Counted from the first letter of the stretch, positions 18,930 through 30,822 are shown. The stretch: DNA of 64,000 nucleotides from Ruegeria discodermiae (GCF_030758345.1 NZ_JAVAMO010000009.1:62001-126000); one strand, 5' to 3'. Made by a program: numbers and translations. Notes: a model not told the origin generated them from the sequence alone.

Positions 18930-19444
18930 GGCATCTGATCCTGATCGCGCTGGTGGCTCTTGCAGGCTGCAAGGAAGATGAAGCTGCCGCACCCCCGCCA
19001 CCCGCCGATCTGACCGAAACCGCGCTGAGCTATTTCTGTCAGATGCATATTGCCGACCATGGCGGTCCCAAGGGGCAGGTCCATCTCAAGGGCCACGAAC
19101 AACCGCTGTTTTTCGCACAGGTGCGCGACATGGTGGCCTATCTGAAAAGCCCCGAACGTGAGGCCGAGATTACCGGTGCCTATGTCAGTGACATGGCAAT
19201 GGCGCTGAGTTGGGAGGTGCCGGGGGCGGGCAACTGGATACCGGCCGATACGGCGATATATGTCGTTGGCGCGGGTGTCGCGGGCGGCATGGGCGCGCCA
19301 GAGATCGTGCCGTTTGGTGACGTGGAAGACGCGCAGGGCTTCATCGCCACCTATGGCGGTGGGGCGGTATCGCTCAAGGATATTCCGGATGAGGCGGCCC
19401 TTGGCCCGGTCGATCTGGATCAGGAGTTGGAGACCCCGGCATGA
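18926..19444 (+). CDS. nosL: NosL, outer copper-binding lipoprotein
   Basis: A 172-residue lipoprotein with a lipobox in ALVALAGCKED, so Cys13 would be acylated. The mature part contains the family segment YFCQMHIADHGGPKGQVHL with Cys/Met/His ligands and a later MGAPEIVPF. NosL binds Cu(I) and delivers it to NosZ with NosDFY. Start and stop overlap nosY and nosX by four bases. Confidence 0.93.
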   Translation: MRHLILIALVALAGCKEDEAAAPPPPADLTETALSYFCQMHIADHGGPKGQVHLKGHEQPLFFAQVRDMVAYLKSPEREAEITGAYVSDMAMALSWEVPGAGNWIPADTAIYVVGAGVAGGMGAPEIVPFGDVEDAQGFIATYGGGAVSLKDIPDEAALGPVDLDQELETPA

Positions 19445-20334
19445 CCTGCCTGACCCGCCGCCGCTTCCTGAGCATTTCCGCCAGCGCCGCCGCGTTCCCC
19501 GCTTTTGCAGGGTCTAGGCCATCGGCCCATTGGCGCGGCGTTGCGCTCGGCGCGCCTGCAAGCATGCGTTTGGAGGGGCTTTCGCAAGCCGAAGCTGACC
19601 CGCTCTTCGCCGAGGTGGAGCGCGAGTTGTTGCGGCTGGAGAACATCTTCAGCCTCTATCGCCCGAATTCGGAAATCAGCCGCCTGAACGATGCCGGGCG
19701 GCTGGACAACCCGTCGGTGGAATTGCTTGAGGTCCTCAGCCTGTCGGCCTCACTGCATCACGCCAGCAACGGGCTCTTTGATCCTACGATTCAGCCGCTT
19801 TGGCTGGCGCGCGCCAAAGGTCATTCGACGGAAGCCCCCGTGGGATGGTCAAATCTGCGTTTTGATGCGGATCGGATTACATTCAAAAAGCCGGGTATGG
19901 CGTTGACTTTGAACGGCATTGCGCAAGGTTTGATCACAGATCGCATCCATGGGCTGCTTCAAGCGCGCGGCCTGTGCAACCTGCTGATCGACATGGGCGA
20001 GATCGTTGCCGGTGGCCGCCGTGGCGACCTGACCCCCTGGCGTGTCGGAATAGCCGATCCTGAAGGCTCGCTGCGGCAACGGGTTCAGTTGAGTGATCGC
20101 GCATTGGCCACCTCGGCCACCAGCGGCACCGTGTTGGATGAGGCCGCTGCGCAGGGCCATATCCTGCGCCCGGATGGGCGGCGCGTCGCAGATCAGTTGG
20201 TCTCTGTCTCTGCCCCGCGTGCGGTGATCGCAGATGGCCTGTCCACCGCACTCTGCCTCTGTGATCAGGGTGAGCGCGACGCGCTCCTGCGGAACTTCCC
20301 CGAGGCCAAGCTGGAGGCGGCGATCACTCTTTGA
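19441..20334 (+). CDS. nosX: NosX, ApbE-like FMN transferase for NosR
   Basis: A 297-residue periplasmic flavin transferase with an apparent Tat signal (TRRRFLSISASAAAFPAFA). The ApbE fold is shown by FSLYRPNSEISRLN near residue 70, LNGIAQGLITDRIH and the C-terminal DGLSTALCL. It should attach FMN to a Thr of NosR. It is last in nosRZDFYLX and its stop overlaps the converging small nir-strand gene by 11 bases. Confidence 0.92.
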   Translation: MTCLTRRRFLSISASAAAFPAFAGSRPSAHWRGVALGAPASMRLEGLSQAEADPLFAEVERELLRLENIFSLYRPNSEISRLNDAGRLDNPSVELLEVLSLSASLHHASNGLFDPTIQPLWLARAKGHSTEAPVGWSNLRFDADRITFKKPGMALTLNGIAQGLITDRIHGLLQARGLCNLLIDMGEIVAGGRRGDLTPWRVGIADPEGSLRQRVQLSDRALATSATSGTVLDEAAAQGHILRPDGRRVADQLVSVSAPRAVIADGLSTALCLCDQGERDALLRNFPEAKLEAAITL

Positions 20335-20602
20335 CGGGTGGTTCTGCCTCATCGATCAGGGAGCGCACCCATCGTCCGGCCAGCAATGCGGCGGGCACCC
20401 CTAGGGGTACAGCCCAGAGGATCGAGGTGAAGGGATCGAGCGCCTGCCACCCCAGCATAATTCCGATCAGGCTCGCCATGAACAGATTGATGGCCACGGC
20501 TGCCATCGCAAACGGATAGAGCAGCAACGCCAGTTCCCAAACCGGCCAGCGCCCATCTTCAGTGGCTGGTGCCTTCCGAGAAGGTGATCTTGTTCCAGAC
20601 AT
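20324..20602 (-). CDS. Small membrane protein at the end of the nir operon
   Basis: A 92-residue protein with two hydrophobic segments (about residues 22-48 and 56-75) and a charged tail (LIDEAEPPVKE). A longer frame runs to 20785 inside nirN, but ATG 20602 gives a sensible protein overlapping the nirN end by 44 bases. I do not recognise a named family. Position suggests a helper of d1-heme or nitrite reductase function. It is convergent with and overlaps nosX. Confidence 0.6.
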   Translation of the reverse strand: MSGTRSPSRKAPATEDGRWPVWELALLLYPFAMAAVAINLFMASLIGIMLGWQALDPFTSILWAVPLGVPAALLAGRWVRSLIDEAEPPVKE

Positions 20603-22166
20603 TGTATTTCCCCGAAGGTTTGCGCATTGGCAGGCGGCGGAGTTCTTCCAGCGTTTGCGCGTCATAGACGATAACGGCGCCCTCATCCTCCCAAACCGAA
20701 ACAAGGGCATGTTTGCCGTCGCGGGTGAACTCCGCATGGGCCACGGTGGCACCCGGTACCGGTCGCAGGGTGCGCACGATCTCAAGGCTTTGCTTGTCGA
20801 TCACATGCATCGCGTCCTTACTGGGACCAAAGAAGACATCGGCCCAGAAATAGGGCGTGTTCTCATGGCTGCGCAGGAAGAAACCCGGCCCCTCGGTGGG
20901 GATCGTGGTGATCCGCTGCCAGCTTTCGGTGTCGATGATCGACAGTTTGCCTTCTTTCAGATGGGGCGTCGCCATCACCCGTTTGCCATCGCGCGTCCAA
21001 CTGATACCAGAGCCGAGATGCGGCATACCCTGCAGCGGCAGTTCCGCAATCTCGCGGCCCACATTCAGATTGACGACCACGCCCCGGACCCCGTCCCGCG
21101 CCGCGCCGATCAGGTTGCGGTAATCATCGTCGAAAAAGAAATCATCCAGCGGTTCGCTCACCTCGATCCGGCGGCGGGCGAACAGGCCCTGGCTGGAGGG
21201 TATGCCCTCGATCATGCCTTTCTCGCGCGAATGCACGAAGCCTTCATAGACCGGCTCGGCATTTGGATCGGTGGCCACTTCCCAGATCTCTGGGGCGTCT
21301 TTCAGCGCAAGGATGAAACTCTGCCGCTGCGGGGCCTGATAGACCGCCGAAACGCGCGATGGCGTGCCATCCTTGGCCACAACATCCATGACGCGCGCCA
21401 CCGACAGGTCCTCGGTCGAGAGCAGCGTCAGGCACATCGGCAGGTAATTCGAGACGGCCAGCCATTTGCCATCATGGCTCATGGCGATGTTGCGGCTATT
21501 GAGGCCCGCGCGCACCCGGCCGACCTCAGCCAGTGACCACAGATCGTATTTCTGCACCCAGCCATCGCGCGACATGATGAACACATAGCGCCCGTCGGGG
21601 CTGAATTTCGGCCCGCCATGCACGGCAAAAGGCGTTGCGAAGCGGTCGAGCACCTCAAACGTATCACCATCCAGAACCGAGACGTGATGATCGCCGGTTT
21701 CCACCACCAGCGTGATATTCATCGGGTCGCTGTTCCAGACTGGCGCGGATACCGGGGCATAATCCGGCACCAGATCGCGGCTCGCCATGATCTCGGCCTC
21801 GCTCCAAGGCGGGATTTCGGCCAGGGGTTCCTTGAGATAGGCGGTCAGCGCCTCGACTGAGATGGCATCAAGCGCATCGCCAAATGCCGGCATCTGGGTC
21901 GCGGCACGCCCGTCGCGGATCACGGCGGCCACTTTCGGGCCCCGCATCCGCCGCAGAGTTTCCGGGATCAGAGCAGGGCCCAGCCCGCCCAACCGGTCCG
22001 CGCCATGGCACGAGGCGCAGCGCTCCGCATAAATCTCAGACGGGTCAGCCTGTGCCGCGCCCTCTATCGTCAGCAAAATCCCCGCCAAGACAAGTGCCAT
22101 GGGGCGCAGCCAGGCCTGTCTCTTGGACGGGGTGGGCAGATCAAAAGAACTGATGCGCCGGATCAT
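20559..22166 (-). CDS. nirN: NirN, c/d1-type cytochrome (dihydro-heme d1 dehydrogenase)
   Basis: A 535-residue protein with a signal peptide ending near residue 40, a heme c motif (CASCH, near residue 50) and a d1-type eight-bladed propeller (for example [19 protein letters not shown]). It resembles NirS but has the NirN arrangement, and the true nirS lies at the operon start. NirN oxidises dihydro-heme d1 in the last step of cofactor synthesis in the periplasm. Its start overlaps nirJ by 26 bases. Confidence 0.92.
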   Translation of the reverse strand: MIRRISSFDLPTPSKRQAWLRPMALVLAGILLTIEGAAQADPSEIYAERCASCHGADRLGGLGPALIPETLRRMRGPKVAAVIRDGRAATQMPAFGDALDAISVEALTAYLKEPLAEIPPWSEAEIMASRDLVPDYAPVSAPVWNSDPMNITLVVETGDHHVSVLDGDTFEVLDRFATPFAVHGGPKFSPDGRYVFIMSRDGWVQKYDLWSLAEVGRVRAGLNSRNIAMSHDGKWLAVSNYLPMCLTLLSTEDLSVARVMDVVAKDGTPSRVSAVYQAPQRQSFILALKDAPEIWEVATDPNAEPVYEGFVHSREKGMIEGIPSSQGLFARRRIEVSEPLDDFFFDDDYRNLIGAARDGVRGVVVNLNVGREIAELPLQGMPHLGSGISWTRDGKRVMATPHLKEGKLSIIDTESWQRITTIPTEGPGFFLRSHENTPYFWADVFFGPSKDAMHVIDKQSLEIVRTLRPVPGATVAHAEFTRDGKHALVSVWEDEGAVIVYDAQTLEELRRLPMRKPSGKYNVWNKITFSEGTSH

Positions 22167-23355
22167 GGCGTTTCCCCCTAAACGGTTTGACCGCTAGCCG
22201 CTCGGTGCTGGTCACCCCGATCTCGGCATCGCTCAGGTAGCAGGCCGGATCCTCGGCCCAGGGATCGCCGGTCAGTTGCAAGGCGCGAATGCGGGTGTTG
22301 CCGCCGCAGACATCACGCAGCGTGCAGGACCCGCAGCGGCCTTTCAGCGGGCGCGGACGGGTGCGCAGCATGGCAAGCATCGGGTCCTCGCCGGTCCAGA
22401 GTTCGGAAAACGGCGCGGTTTTGACATTGCCAATGGTGTAGTCGGACCAATACGTGTCGGGATGCACGCGGCCCAGATTGTCGATATTGGCGACCCCCAG
22501 TCCGGAAGAATTGCCGCCCCAGGCGGCCAGATGTTCGCGCAGATGCGCAACGCGATCCGCATCGAAATTGCGCGCGACCCATTGCAGGAAATACCCGGCA
22601 TCGGCGTCGTTGTTGCCGGTCACGATATCTAACGGCGCATCTTCGGCCACCGCCACCCAGGCTCGGTCCAGCAGCAGATCCAGCGCATGACGGGTCCGCC
22701 TGTGGGCGGCATCTTCGCCCCGATGTTTGTCGCCGCGCCCGGCATAGACCAGATGGCTCAGATAGAACTTATCGACCCCTTCATCGTCACAGAGCTTTAA
22801 CAGGTCGGGCAGGTGGTGATGCGTGCCTTCGGTCAGGCAGAAGCGCAGACCCACCTTGATGCCGCGCTTTTTGCATTCGCGCACGCCGCGCAGGGCGTCG
22901 GAAAATGCGCCCTCGACGCCCCGGAACCAGTCATTGGTGGCCCCGATCCCGTCCAGCGAGATGCCGACATAGTCGAACCCGATCTCTGCAATCCGGTCCG
23001 CCGCCTCGCCATGGATTTTCGTGCCGTTGGTGGACAGGGCCAGCATCCGGACCAGTTGCCGTGCGCGGGTTGCGATCTGGAACAGGTCCTTGCGATCCAA
23101 CGGTTCGCCACCTGACAAGATCAGAGCAGGGATTTTGAAACGGCCCAAATCCTCCAACGTGTCCATCGCCTGCTGATGGCTCAACTCTCCGGGGAAATTC
23201 ACATCCGCCGAAACAGTATAGCAATGGCGACATTTCAGGTTGCAGCGGCGGGTGAGGTTCCAGATCACCACCGGTTTGACCGGTCCCGATCCGCGTTTTG
23301 CGCGCACCGAGCTTGGATCGATCAACTGGCGCATATATTCGGTCAGGCGGAACAT
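22141..23355 (-). CDS. nirJ: NirJ, radical SAM heme d1 synthase enzyme
   Basis: A 404-residue radical SAM protein with the cluster motif [15 protein letters not shown] near residue 36, a GGEPLDR segment, and a C-terminal SPASM-like cysteine region ([14 protein letters not shown]). NirJ removes propionate side chains during conversion of didecarboxysiroheme toward heme d1. It begins two bases after the nirH stop. Confidence 0.95.
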   Translation of the reverse strand: MFRLTEYMRQLIDPSSVRAKRGSGPVKPVVIWNLTRRCNLKCRHCYTVSADVNFPGELSHQQAMDTLEDLGRFKIPALILSGGEPLDRKDLFQIATRARQLVRMLALSTNGTKIHGEAADRIAEIGFDYVGISLDGIGATNDWFRGVEGAFSDALRGVRECKKRGIKVGLRFCLTEGTHHHLPDLLKLCDDEGVDKFYLSHLVYAGRGDKHRGEDAAHRRTRHALDLLLDRAWVAVAEDAPLDIVTGNNDADAGYFLQWVARNFDADRVAHLREHLAAWGGNSSGLGVANIDNLGRVHPDTYWSDYTIGNVKTAPFSELWTGEDPMLAMLRTRPRPLKGRCGSCTLRDVCGGNTRIRALQLTGDPWAEDPACYLSDAEIGVTSTERLAVKPFRGKRHDPAHQFF

Positions 23356-23356
23356 A

Positions 23357-23842
23357 TCAGGTGCTTTCCTTCAGACGCAGGCCGGTCTTTTTCAGAATGC
23401 GGGTGGAATAAAGGATGTCACTGGTCCGGCAGGCATCGCCAAGGATCGCCGCGATCTGCGCGCGTTTTTCGGACACCTCGTCACGGGTCGCCCCGTGCAC
23501 CATGGCAAACAGGTTGTAAGGCCAGTCCGGCAGGGCGCGCGGGCGCTCATAGCAATGGGTGACAAAAGGTAGCGCGCCGATCTGCGCGCCAAGCACCGTG
23601 ATGCGGGTATCCTCGACATCCCAGACAGTCATGCCATTGGCAACCATCCCCAGCATGTAGTGGTTGGGCGCGGCGGCGATCCGGCGGATCACGCCGCTGG
23701 CTTTCAGCGCGGCGAGCCGGTCGATCAGCGTGGCCTCGTCCATCTCAAGCCGCGCGGCGACCTCGGCAAAAGGGGTAGGAACCAGGGGCAACCCGCCTTG
23801 CAGCGCTTCAATGATCTGTCGATCCATAACGGTGATGCTCAT
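23357..23842 (-). CDS. nirH: NirH, siroheme decarboxylase subunit
   Basis: A 161-residue AsnC/Lrp-like protein with an N-terminal helix-turn-helix-like part ([20 protein letters not shown]) and a C-terminal RAM-like fold with [19 protein letters not shown]. NirD, NirL, NirG and NirH together decarboxylate siroheme. Start 23842 (a longer frame begins at 23974) gives the ATGA overlap with nirG. Confidence 0.92.
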   Translation of the reverse strand: MSITVMDRQIIEALQGGLPLVPTPFAEVAARLEMDEATLIDRLAALKASGVIRRIAAAPNHYMLGMVANGMTVWDVEDTRITVLGAQIGALPFVTHCYERPRALPDWPYNLFAMVHGATRDEVSEKRAQIAAILGDACRTSDILYSTRILKKTGLRLKEST

Positions 23843-24291
23843 GCCGCCACCCGAAAGCCGATGAAGAATTCTTGCAGTTTTGGGAACCGGAGAACGGTCA
23901 ACCCGGTTTCCTGCTCGATCGCATCCGCTGTGGCCCCGATCCCCTCGGGCGTTTCGGTGGCCAGCACGAACCACATGTTCAGGTGATGCGTGCGCTCATA
24001 ATTATGTGCGACCTCAGGGTGCGCATTGACCTTGATCAGGACGGAGTCGAACCTCTCCTCCGGTACCGCCATCGCGCAGAGGCAAAACGCCCCGCCCATA
24101 GCAGTTGCATCAAAGAACGGGCCGAACCGGGTGATCATGCGGTCCTGTTTCAAGCGGGTCAGGCGCGCCAGCAGATCAGCCTCGGTCAGCCCCAACTCGG
24201 CGGCAACCTCAGCATAGGGATTCGCGACCAGAGGCAGGTCGTCCTGGAGGTGGTTCAGGATGTGGCGGTCGGTGTCGTCCAGCGGTGTCAT
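23839..24291 (-). CDS. nirG: NirG, siroheme decarboxylase subunit
   Basis: A 150-residue AsnC/Lrp-like protein (TDRHILNHLQDDLPLVANPY; HNYERTHHLNMWFVLATE with active-site-region histidines). Start 24291 forms an ATGA overlap with the preceding nirDL gene, whose last codons contain AAAGGAGG as the ribosome site. It forms part of the NirDLGH complex. Confidence 0.92.
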   Translation of the reverse strand: MTPLDDTDRHILNHLQDDLPLVANPYAEVAAELGLTEADLLARLTRLKQDRMITRFGPFFDATAMGGAFCLCAMAVPEERFDSVLIKVNAHPEVAHNYERTHHLNMWFVLATETPEGIGATADAIEQETGLTVLRFPKLQEFFIGFRVAA

Positions 24292-25280
24292 GCTGCGGCC
24301 TCCTTTAGTTTGATCAGCGCGCCGGTCTGTTTGAAACACCGGGTCGAGAACAGCACTTTGTGCGCGACACCCCTCAACACCGGCAGGGCGGCGGCGCGCG
24401 CCAGAACCGCACGCGCCTCGGGGCGGGACCGGGCGTGGATCATGGAATAGAGGCTGTAGGGCCAGACCTCATGCACTGGGCGGCGCTCATAACACAGCGT
24501 CACGCCCGGAACCCCGGCCAAGGCTGGTCCGGCTTTGTCCATGCGGCCCTCGGGTACCTGCCAGACAACCATTGCGTTCGAGGTCCACCCCAGCGCCCGG
24601 TGGCGCACGATCACACCCAGGCGAGAGAGTATGCCTGCATCACACAGCGCGATAATCCTGCCCATGATCTCATCCGCATCCCGGCCAAGACTGGCAGCCA
24701 GATCATGGTAAGGCTGCGCGGTCAGGGGCAGGCCGCTGCTGAGCCTTTGCAGTAGGACCCGATCGCCCGGTTGCAAGGCTCGCAGATCAATCCGGCGGGC
24801 GGTTGGCACCGCCCGGTCCTCCGAGGCCATGCGGAAGCCCAGATCGATATTGAAAGGTCGCAGAAGCGGCAGGTCCAGCACCCTTAGCCCGGTCGCATGG
24901 GAAATGCGATCCAGCGTGGCCTGCACATGGATCTGGTCCGGGCCCGTTGCGACAAACCACAGGTTCCAGTGATCCTCGCGCAGATAGTTGTGGTTGACCC
25001 CCGGTTCCGCGTCGATGCAGGCCGCGACTTCTTCAATCCTGTGTTCCGGGGTCGCGATGGTCGCCAGTGTGCTGGCCGAGATGGTACCGGGCGCTACTGT
25101 GCCGCCCACACGCGTGATCCGCCCGCCAGCTTGCATGTGACGCAACCGGGCGATCACATCGCCCTCGGGCAGGCCGAGCGGCTGGGCAATCTCGGCAAAG
25201 GGGCGGGCGGTGACCGGAAAGCCGCGCTGCCAGTTGTCCAGAAGCTGCCGGTCGACGGGATCGGTGACATGCTGGATCAT
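24288..25280 (-). CDS. nirD-nirL: NirDL fusion, siroheme decarboxylase
   Basis: A 330-residue protein made of two AsnC/Lrp-like units in tandem. Unit 1 (about residues 1-160) has QLLDNWQRGFPVTARPFAEI and HNYLREDHWNLWFVATG. Unit 2 (about residues 165-330) has LLQRLSSGLPLTAQPYHDLA and CYERRPVHEVWPYSLYSMIH. Each unit is as long as a single NirD, NirG or NirH, so this is a natural NirD-NirL fusion. It begins directly after the nirF stop. Confidence 0.9.
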   Translation of the reverse strand: MIQHVTDPVDRQLLDNWQRGFPVTARPFAEIAQPLGLPEGDVIARLRHMQAGGRITRVGGTVAPGTISASTLATIATPEHRIEEVAACIDAEPGVNHNYLREDHWNLWFVATGPDQIHVQATLDRISHATGLRVLDLPLLRPFNIDLGFRMASEDRAVPTARRIDLRALQPGDRVLLQRLSSGLPLTAQPYHDLAASLGRDADEIMGRIIALCDAGILSRLGVIVRHRALGWTSNAMVVWQVPEGRMDKAGPALAGVPGVTLCYERRPVHEVWPYSLYSMIHARSRPEARAVLARAAALPVLRGVAHKVLFSTRCFKQTGALIKLKEAAA

Positions 25281-26426
25281 TTACAACCCCGTCTTATGCG
25301 CGCGGGCGGTAAAGAAGATGCCCGAGGGGCTTTTGGCTTCGATCTCGCGCAGCTTTTCAAAGCTTTGCGTGTCATAGACCATCACCACGTTGGCATCCCG
25401 CACGCTGATCCAGACCTCATGGCCGCGCGGCGTGAATTCCATGTGCAGAACGGCAGGGCCGGGTTTGAACTCGCGGATCACTTGTTTGCTGAGCGTATCG
25501 ATTACCTGAATCGTATCGTTCAGAGGATGGGCGAAATTGACCCAGACGTGCCGCCCATCAGGTCGCGCCATGGCAAAGACCGGCTGACCATGGGTCGGCG
25601 TGCGCGCGGTTTCCTTGAGTGTTTCGGCGTCGATCCACAGAACTTCGTGGTGACCGACTGCCGGTAGGACGAATTCCGAACCTGTATCCGCCCAGCCTTC
25701 CAGATGCGGCATCTTGTAGACCGGCATCTCTTGCTGGCCACGCCCATAGCCTGGTAGCACGCGGATCGGCTGCGGGTCGTCGGACCAGAGATCCAGCGCG
25801 GTCAGCCCATCCTCGCCAAACAGCCCGGTGATGTAAGTGCGCCCATTGGCGGTGATCAGCGCGTCATAAGGGTTGCGGCCCATGTCGGGGATCTTGCTGA
25901 TCCGGGGCTCGGCGCTCGCAAAATCGGCGATCCAGGTCTGGCCGCTGTCCCACCCGGTGAAGACAAAGCGGCGGCCCGGTGCGTCAACCAAACCGATGGT
26001 TTTGCCACCGGTGGGGATGTCGGCCACCATCTGCAGCGTGTCAGCGTCAAAGACACGCACGCCGCCGGGCTCGTAGTTGGATACGGCCACCAGCTGCCCG
26101 TCATCCGAGATCGCGCCGCCAATGGCATTGCCCGACTGCAGCACGCGGCCTGCGATCTGGCGGGTGACGATATCGAGCTTGGTCAGACCACCATCGCGGC
26201 CAAAGATATAGGCAAAGCGCTGGTCAGGAGAGTAGACCAGCGAGGCATGGCTGAGATCGCCCAACCCCTTGATCCTCGCCAGCGCGGCGCGCTCGGATTG
26301 ATCAATGAGCAGGACCGACCCGGTCGCGCGTTCGATCACCAGCCCCAGATCGCCGGTGGCGGTGGGTTCGGCTTCGGCGATTGTGGCCAGACAGGTGGCG
26401 ATCAGAGCAAATGCGAACTGCTTCAT
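25281..26426 (-). CDS. nirF: NirF, d1-type propeller protein of heme d1 synthesis
   Basis: A 381-residue periplasmic protein with a signal peptide (MKQFAFALIATCLATIAEAE) and a d1-like eight-bladed propeller without any CxxCH motif, which separates it from NirS and NirN. It includes GHEVWISVRDANVVMVYDTQ near the end. It acts in a late step of heme d1 formation. ATG 26426 overlaps the nirC stop by four bases and is preferred to the upstream in-frame ATG 26459. Confidence 0.93.
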   Translation of the reverse strand: MKQFAFALIATCLATIAEAEPTATGDLGLVIERATGSVLLIDQSERAALARIKGLGDLSHASLVYSPDQRFAYIFGRDGGLTKLDIVTRQIAGRVLQSGNAIGGAISDDGQLVAVSNYEPGGVRVFDADTLQMVADIPTGGKTIGLVDAPGRRFVFTGWDSGQTWIADFASAEPRISKIPDMGRNPYDALITANGRTYITGLFGEDGLTALDLWSDDPQPIRVLPGYGRGQQEMPVYKMPHLEGWADTGSEFVLPAVGHHEVLWIDAETLKETARTPTHGQPVFAMARPDGRHVWVNFAHPLNDTIQVIDTLSKQVIREFKPGPAVLHMEFTPRGHEVWISVRDANVVMVYDTQSFEKLREIEAKSPSGIFFTARAHKTGL

Positions 26427-26764
26427 TGCACGGGCTCCAGCAGGTAACGGGCGACCCATTCGGCCTCTTCCTCGCTCATCAGGGGGCGCCAGCCGGGCAT
26501 CGCGGTGTCGGGGATGCCGTCCAGAATGACCCCCTTCAGAACGCCCAGATCATAATGCTGCAGGTTCTGCGCCCGCAGGTCGGGCCCCAGCCCGCCTTTC
26601 AACGTCAGCCCGTGGCAAGATCCGCAATCCTGATGCACCAGACGCTTCAAGGCGCCGGGATCGATGGTTTCCGCCGCAAAGGCTGACGTTGCCACCAAAG
26701 CGCAGGTGACCAGCAGGGCGCGCGTGAGGCGGCCAATCCGGGATATGCGCGCCAGATCAGCCAT
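26423..26764 (-). CDS. nirC: NirC, small periplasmic cytochrome c
   Basis: A 113-residue cytochrome c with a signal peptide (cleavage near SAFAAE, residue 30), one heme motif, CGSCH, and a distal Met in DTAMPGW. It can donate electrons to cytochrome cd1 or accept them from NirN. It overlaps nirE by 8 bases and nirF by 4. Confidence 0.92.
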   Translation of the reverse strand: MADLARISRIGRLTRALLVTCALVATSAFAAETIDPGALKRLVHQDCGSCHGLTLKGGLGPDLRAQNLQHYDLGVLKGVILDGIPDTAMPGWRPLMSEEEAEWVARYLLEPVQ

Positions 26765-27530
26765 GAGCTTTCACCGGATCGATCAGCTCAGCAATTGCGC
26801 GATCGGCGCAAAGGGAAATCACTTTGCCGATGATGAACAGAGTCGGGGCCTGGAACGCGTGGTCGCGCACATCCGCCGCAATTTGATCAAGGCGCGAGAC
26901 GAGCCTGCGCTCGTCCGGCGTGGTGGCGCGGCTGACGGCAAGGATAGGGGTCGAGCCGGGCAGGTTTTCGGTCATCAGACCCATCGCGATCTGACCGATA
27001 TTTGCCACGCCCATGTAGATGACCAATGTGGTGTCGGGATCGGCTAGGCGTTTCCAGTCGAGATCGAGCACTTTGTCGGCCTGCCTGTGGCCGGTCACAT
27101 ATTGAACCGAGGTCGCCAACCCGCGATGGGTCAGCGGCACGCCGGTAACACAGCTTGCGCCCTGTGCGGCGGTGATGCCGGGCGCATATTCAACCTCGAT
27201 GCCATGTTTGATGAGATACGCGGCCTCCTCCGAGCCGCGCCCGAAGATCATGGGGTCGCCCCCCTTGAGCCGTGCGACCGTGTGCCCCTTGCGGGCCTCA
27301 GCCACCAGAATGTCGTTGATCCGGTCCTGCGGAACCGGATGGCATTTGGGAGATTTGCCGACCGGGATCATCCGGCAGCCGGGCTGCACCATGCCCAGAA
27401 TTTCGCGGCTGACCAGCTTGTCGTAGACCACCACATCCGCTGCCTCTATCATTCTGAGCGCCCTGAGTGTGATCAACTCGGGATCACCTGGTCCGGCACC
27501 GATCAGACAGACTTTTCCGGGCTGGGTCAT
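26757..27530 (-). CDS. nirE: NirE, uroporphyrinogen III methyltransferase
   Basis: A 257-residue S-adenosylmethionine-dependent methyltransferase with the SUMT motifs VCLIGAGPGDPELITLRALR at the N-terminus, VVYDKLVSREIL, RLKGGDPMIFGRGSEE near residue 85 and MGVANI. It makes precorrin-2 for heme d1. Start 27530 follows GGAG six bases upstream; ATG 27587 and 27542 are unlikely. Confidence 0.94.
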   Translation of the reverse strand: MTQPGKVCLIGAGPGDPELITLRALRMIEAADVVVYDKLVSREILGMVQPGCRMIPVGKSPKCHPVPQDRINDILVAEARKGHTVARLKGGDPMIFGRGSEEAAYLIKHGIEVEYAPGITAAQGASCVTGVPLTHRGLATSVQYVTGHRQADKVLDLDWKRLADPDTTLVIYMGVANIGQIAMGLMTENLPGSTPILAVSRATTPDERRLVSRLDQIAADVRDHAFQAPTLFIIGKVISLCADRAIAELIDPVKAHG

Positions 27531-27619
27531 GGCGGGCTCCATGTGATGGGACGACTGCTGGCGCGGGTGATGGTCGGGCGGGCCCAAAGGAACGCGAAAT
27601 GGCCCGCCCGATGGGCTGC

Positions 27620-29410
<1,791 letters not shown>

Positions 29411-29432
29411 TCAGCCGCGCAGGCCCATTGCC

Positions 29433-29446
29433 TTGACTTAAGTTAA
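29433..29446. promoter_or_regulatory. Candidate Dnr/Nnr-type box between nirS and nnrS
   Basis: TTGACTTAAGTTAA differs from the norC box only in the central four bases. It lies about 65 bases before nirS and 91 bases before nnrS, so it could serve both divergent promoters. A shared NO-responsive regulator is inferred. Confidence 0.65.
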
Positions 29447-29536
29447 GGGCGCAGGAGGAGGGGCAGGCTAGGTGTTGTCGAATGACGAGCGAGCAGATCT
29501 GCGCAGCCCCATGCCAGCGTGGACAGGAGTTGACAA

Positions 29537-30718
29537 ATGGGTGTCGCGAACCGCCTGTTTTCCGAAGGGTTTCGGGTGTTTTTTCTGGCGGCGGGGCTTT
29601 ATGCCGTCATTACCGGACTGGTCTGGGAGTTGTTCTTGAGCGGGATCGGCCCCGGTCCGGAATTCGGACCGCCGCCGGTCATGTGGCACGCACATGAGAT
29701 GATCTTCGGCTATGCCAGCGCCGCGATCGGCGGCTTCTTTCTGACCGCCGTACCCAGTTGGACCAACACAGAAGGTGCGCGTCAGGGCTTTATCGCGCTG
29801 GCGGCCGGGTCGTGGCTGGCGGGGCGTCTGGCCGTCTGGTACGCCTCTGCTTTGCCGCCCCTGCTGGTCGCGGTGGTTGATCTGGCTTTTGTTCCGGTTC
29901 TCGCGCTGAAAATCCTCACCCAATTGCTGAAGCGCCCAAAACCGCAGAACGTGATGTTCCTGTTGTTTCTTGTCTATCTCTGGGTCGCCAACCTGCTGGT
30001 GCATCTGGAATGGATGGGTCTTGCCGATGATACCGCCGCGTTGGGTCTGCGCGGCGGGTTGATGACGCTTTGCGCGCTGATCGCGGTGCTTGGTGGGCGC
30101 GTCACCCCCGCTTTTACCCGCAACGCGATGAAACGGGCCGGTGTGCCTGAAGCCGACTGGCCGCGCAGTTCCAAGCTAGTCGAGCGTGTGTCGCTTATGC
30201 TGGCCCTTGCCCTGCCGGTTCTGACGATGGCAACCGCCCCGGATTGGCTGATCGGCGCGGCGGCGCTGCTGTTTGGTATTGTGCAGGTAGTGCGCATGGC
30301 GCGCTGGGGTGGGGTCTGGTGTCTGACCCAGCCTATTCTGCTTGCGTTGCATCTGGGGATGGCAATGCTGGCGCTTGGCATGATCCTGACAGGGCTGGCC
30401 GGTTTCGGGATCGGAAATGAGCTGGCAGGGCTGCACGTTCTGGGGATCGGTTGCGTTGGTGGCATGACTCTGGCGGTGATGAGCCGCGCCGCGCTTGGAC
30501 ATAGCGGGCGCGCCTTGATTGCGCCTCGCCCAATGGCGCTGGGATATATCCTGATCCTCCTGGCGGCGATCCTGCGATGGGCGGGCACCGAGTTGGACAT
30601 GTTCTACCTGCCTGCGCTTCTCACGACAGGGGGCTTGTGGATCGCTGCGTTCGGCTTGTTTCTCTTTGCGCTCTGGCCCGCCTTGACCGGGCCGCGCCAG
30701 ACGTCCCCGGCGGGATAG
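29537..30718 (+). CDS. nnrS: NnrS, heme- and copper-containing membrane protein
   Basis: A 393-residue protein with about 12 membrane helices. Family landmarks are PPVMWHAHEMIFGYASAAIG near residue 45, GGRVTPAFTRNAMK near residue 180 and LHVLGIGCVGGMTLAVMSRA near residue 295. NnrS is linked to NO tolerance and co-occurs with denitrification genes. AGGAG precedes the ATG. It is divergent from nirS. Confidence 0.92.
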   Translation: MGVANRLFSEGFRVFFLAAGLYAVITGLVWELFLSGIGPGPEFGPPPVMWHAHEMIFGYASAAIGGFFLTAVPSWTNTEGARQGFIALAAGSWLAGRLAVWYASALPPLLVAVVDLAFVPVLALKILTQLLKRPKPQNVMFLLFLVYLWVANLLVHLEWMGLADDTAALGLRGGLMTLCALIAVLGGRVTPAFTRNAMKRAGVPEADWPRSSKLVERVSLMLALALPVLTMATAPDWLIGAAALLFGIVQVVRMARWGGVWCLTQPILLALHLGMAMLALGMILTGLAGFGIGNELAGLHVLGIGCVGGMTLAVMSRAALGHSGRALIAPRPMALGYILILLAAILRWAGTELDMFYLPALLTTGGLWIAAFGLFLFALWPALTGPRQTSPAG

Positions 30719-30822
30719 ATTAGCGCAGTTTACCAACGACGTTCGCAGCCCGATAGCGTGCTGTTGTCGCAAGCACCGCGCTCAATCGGCTGGAATATCG
30801 CAGTTCCATCTGGGTAAGGCGC

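Noticed and set aside
20559-22166. Assignment as NirF or a second NirS
   Set aside because: A CASCH heme c site rules out NirF, which is present at 25281. Its place behind nirJ and its length match NirN, while the catalytic nirS is at 27620.
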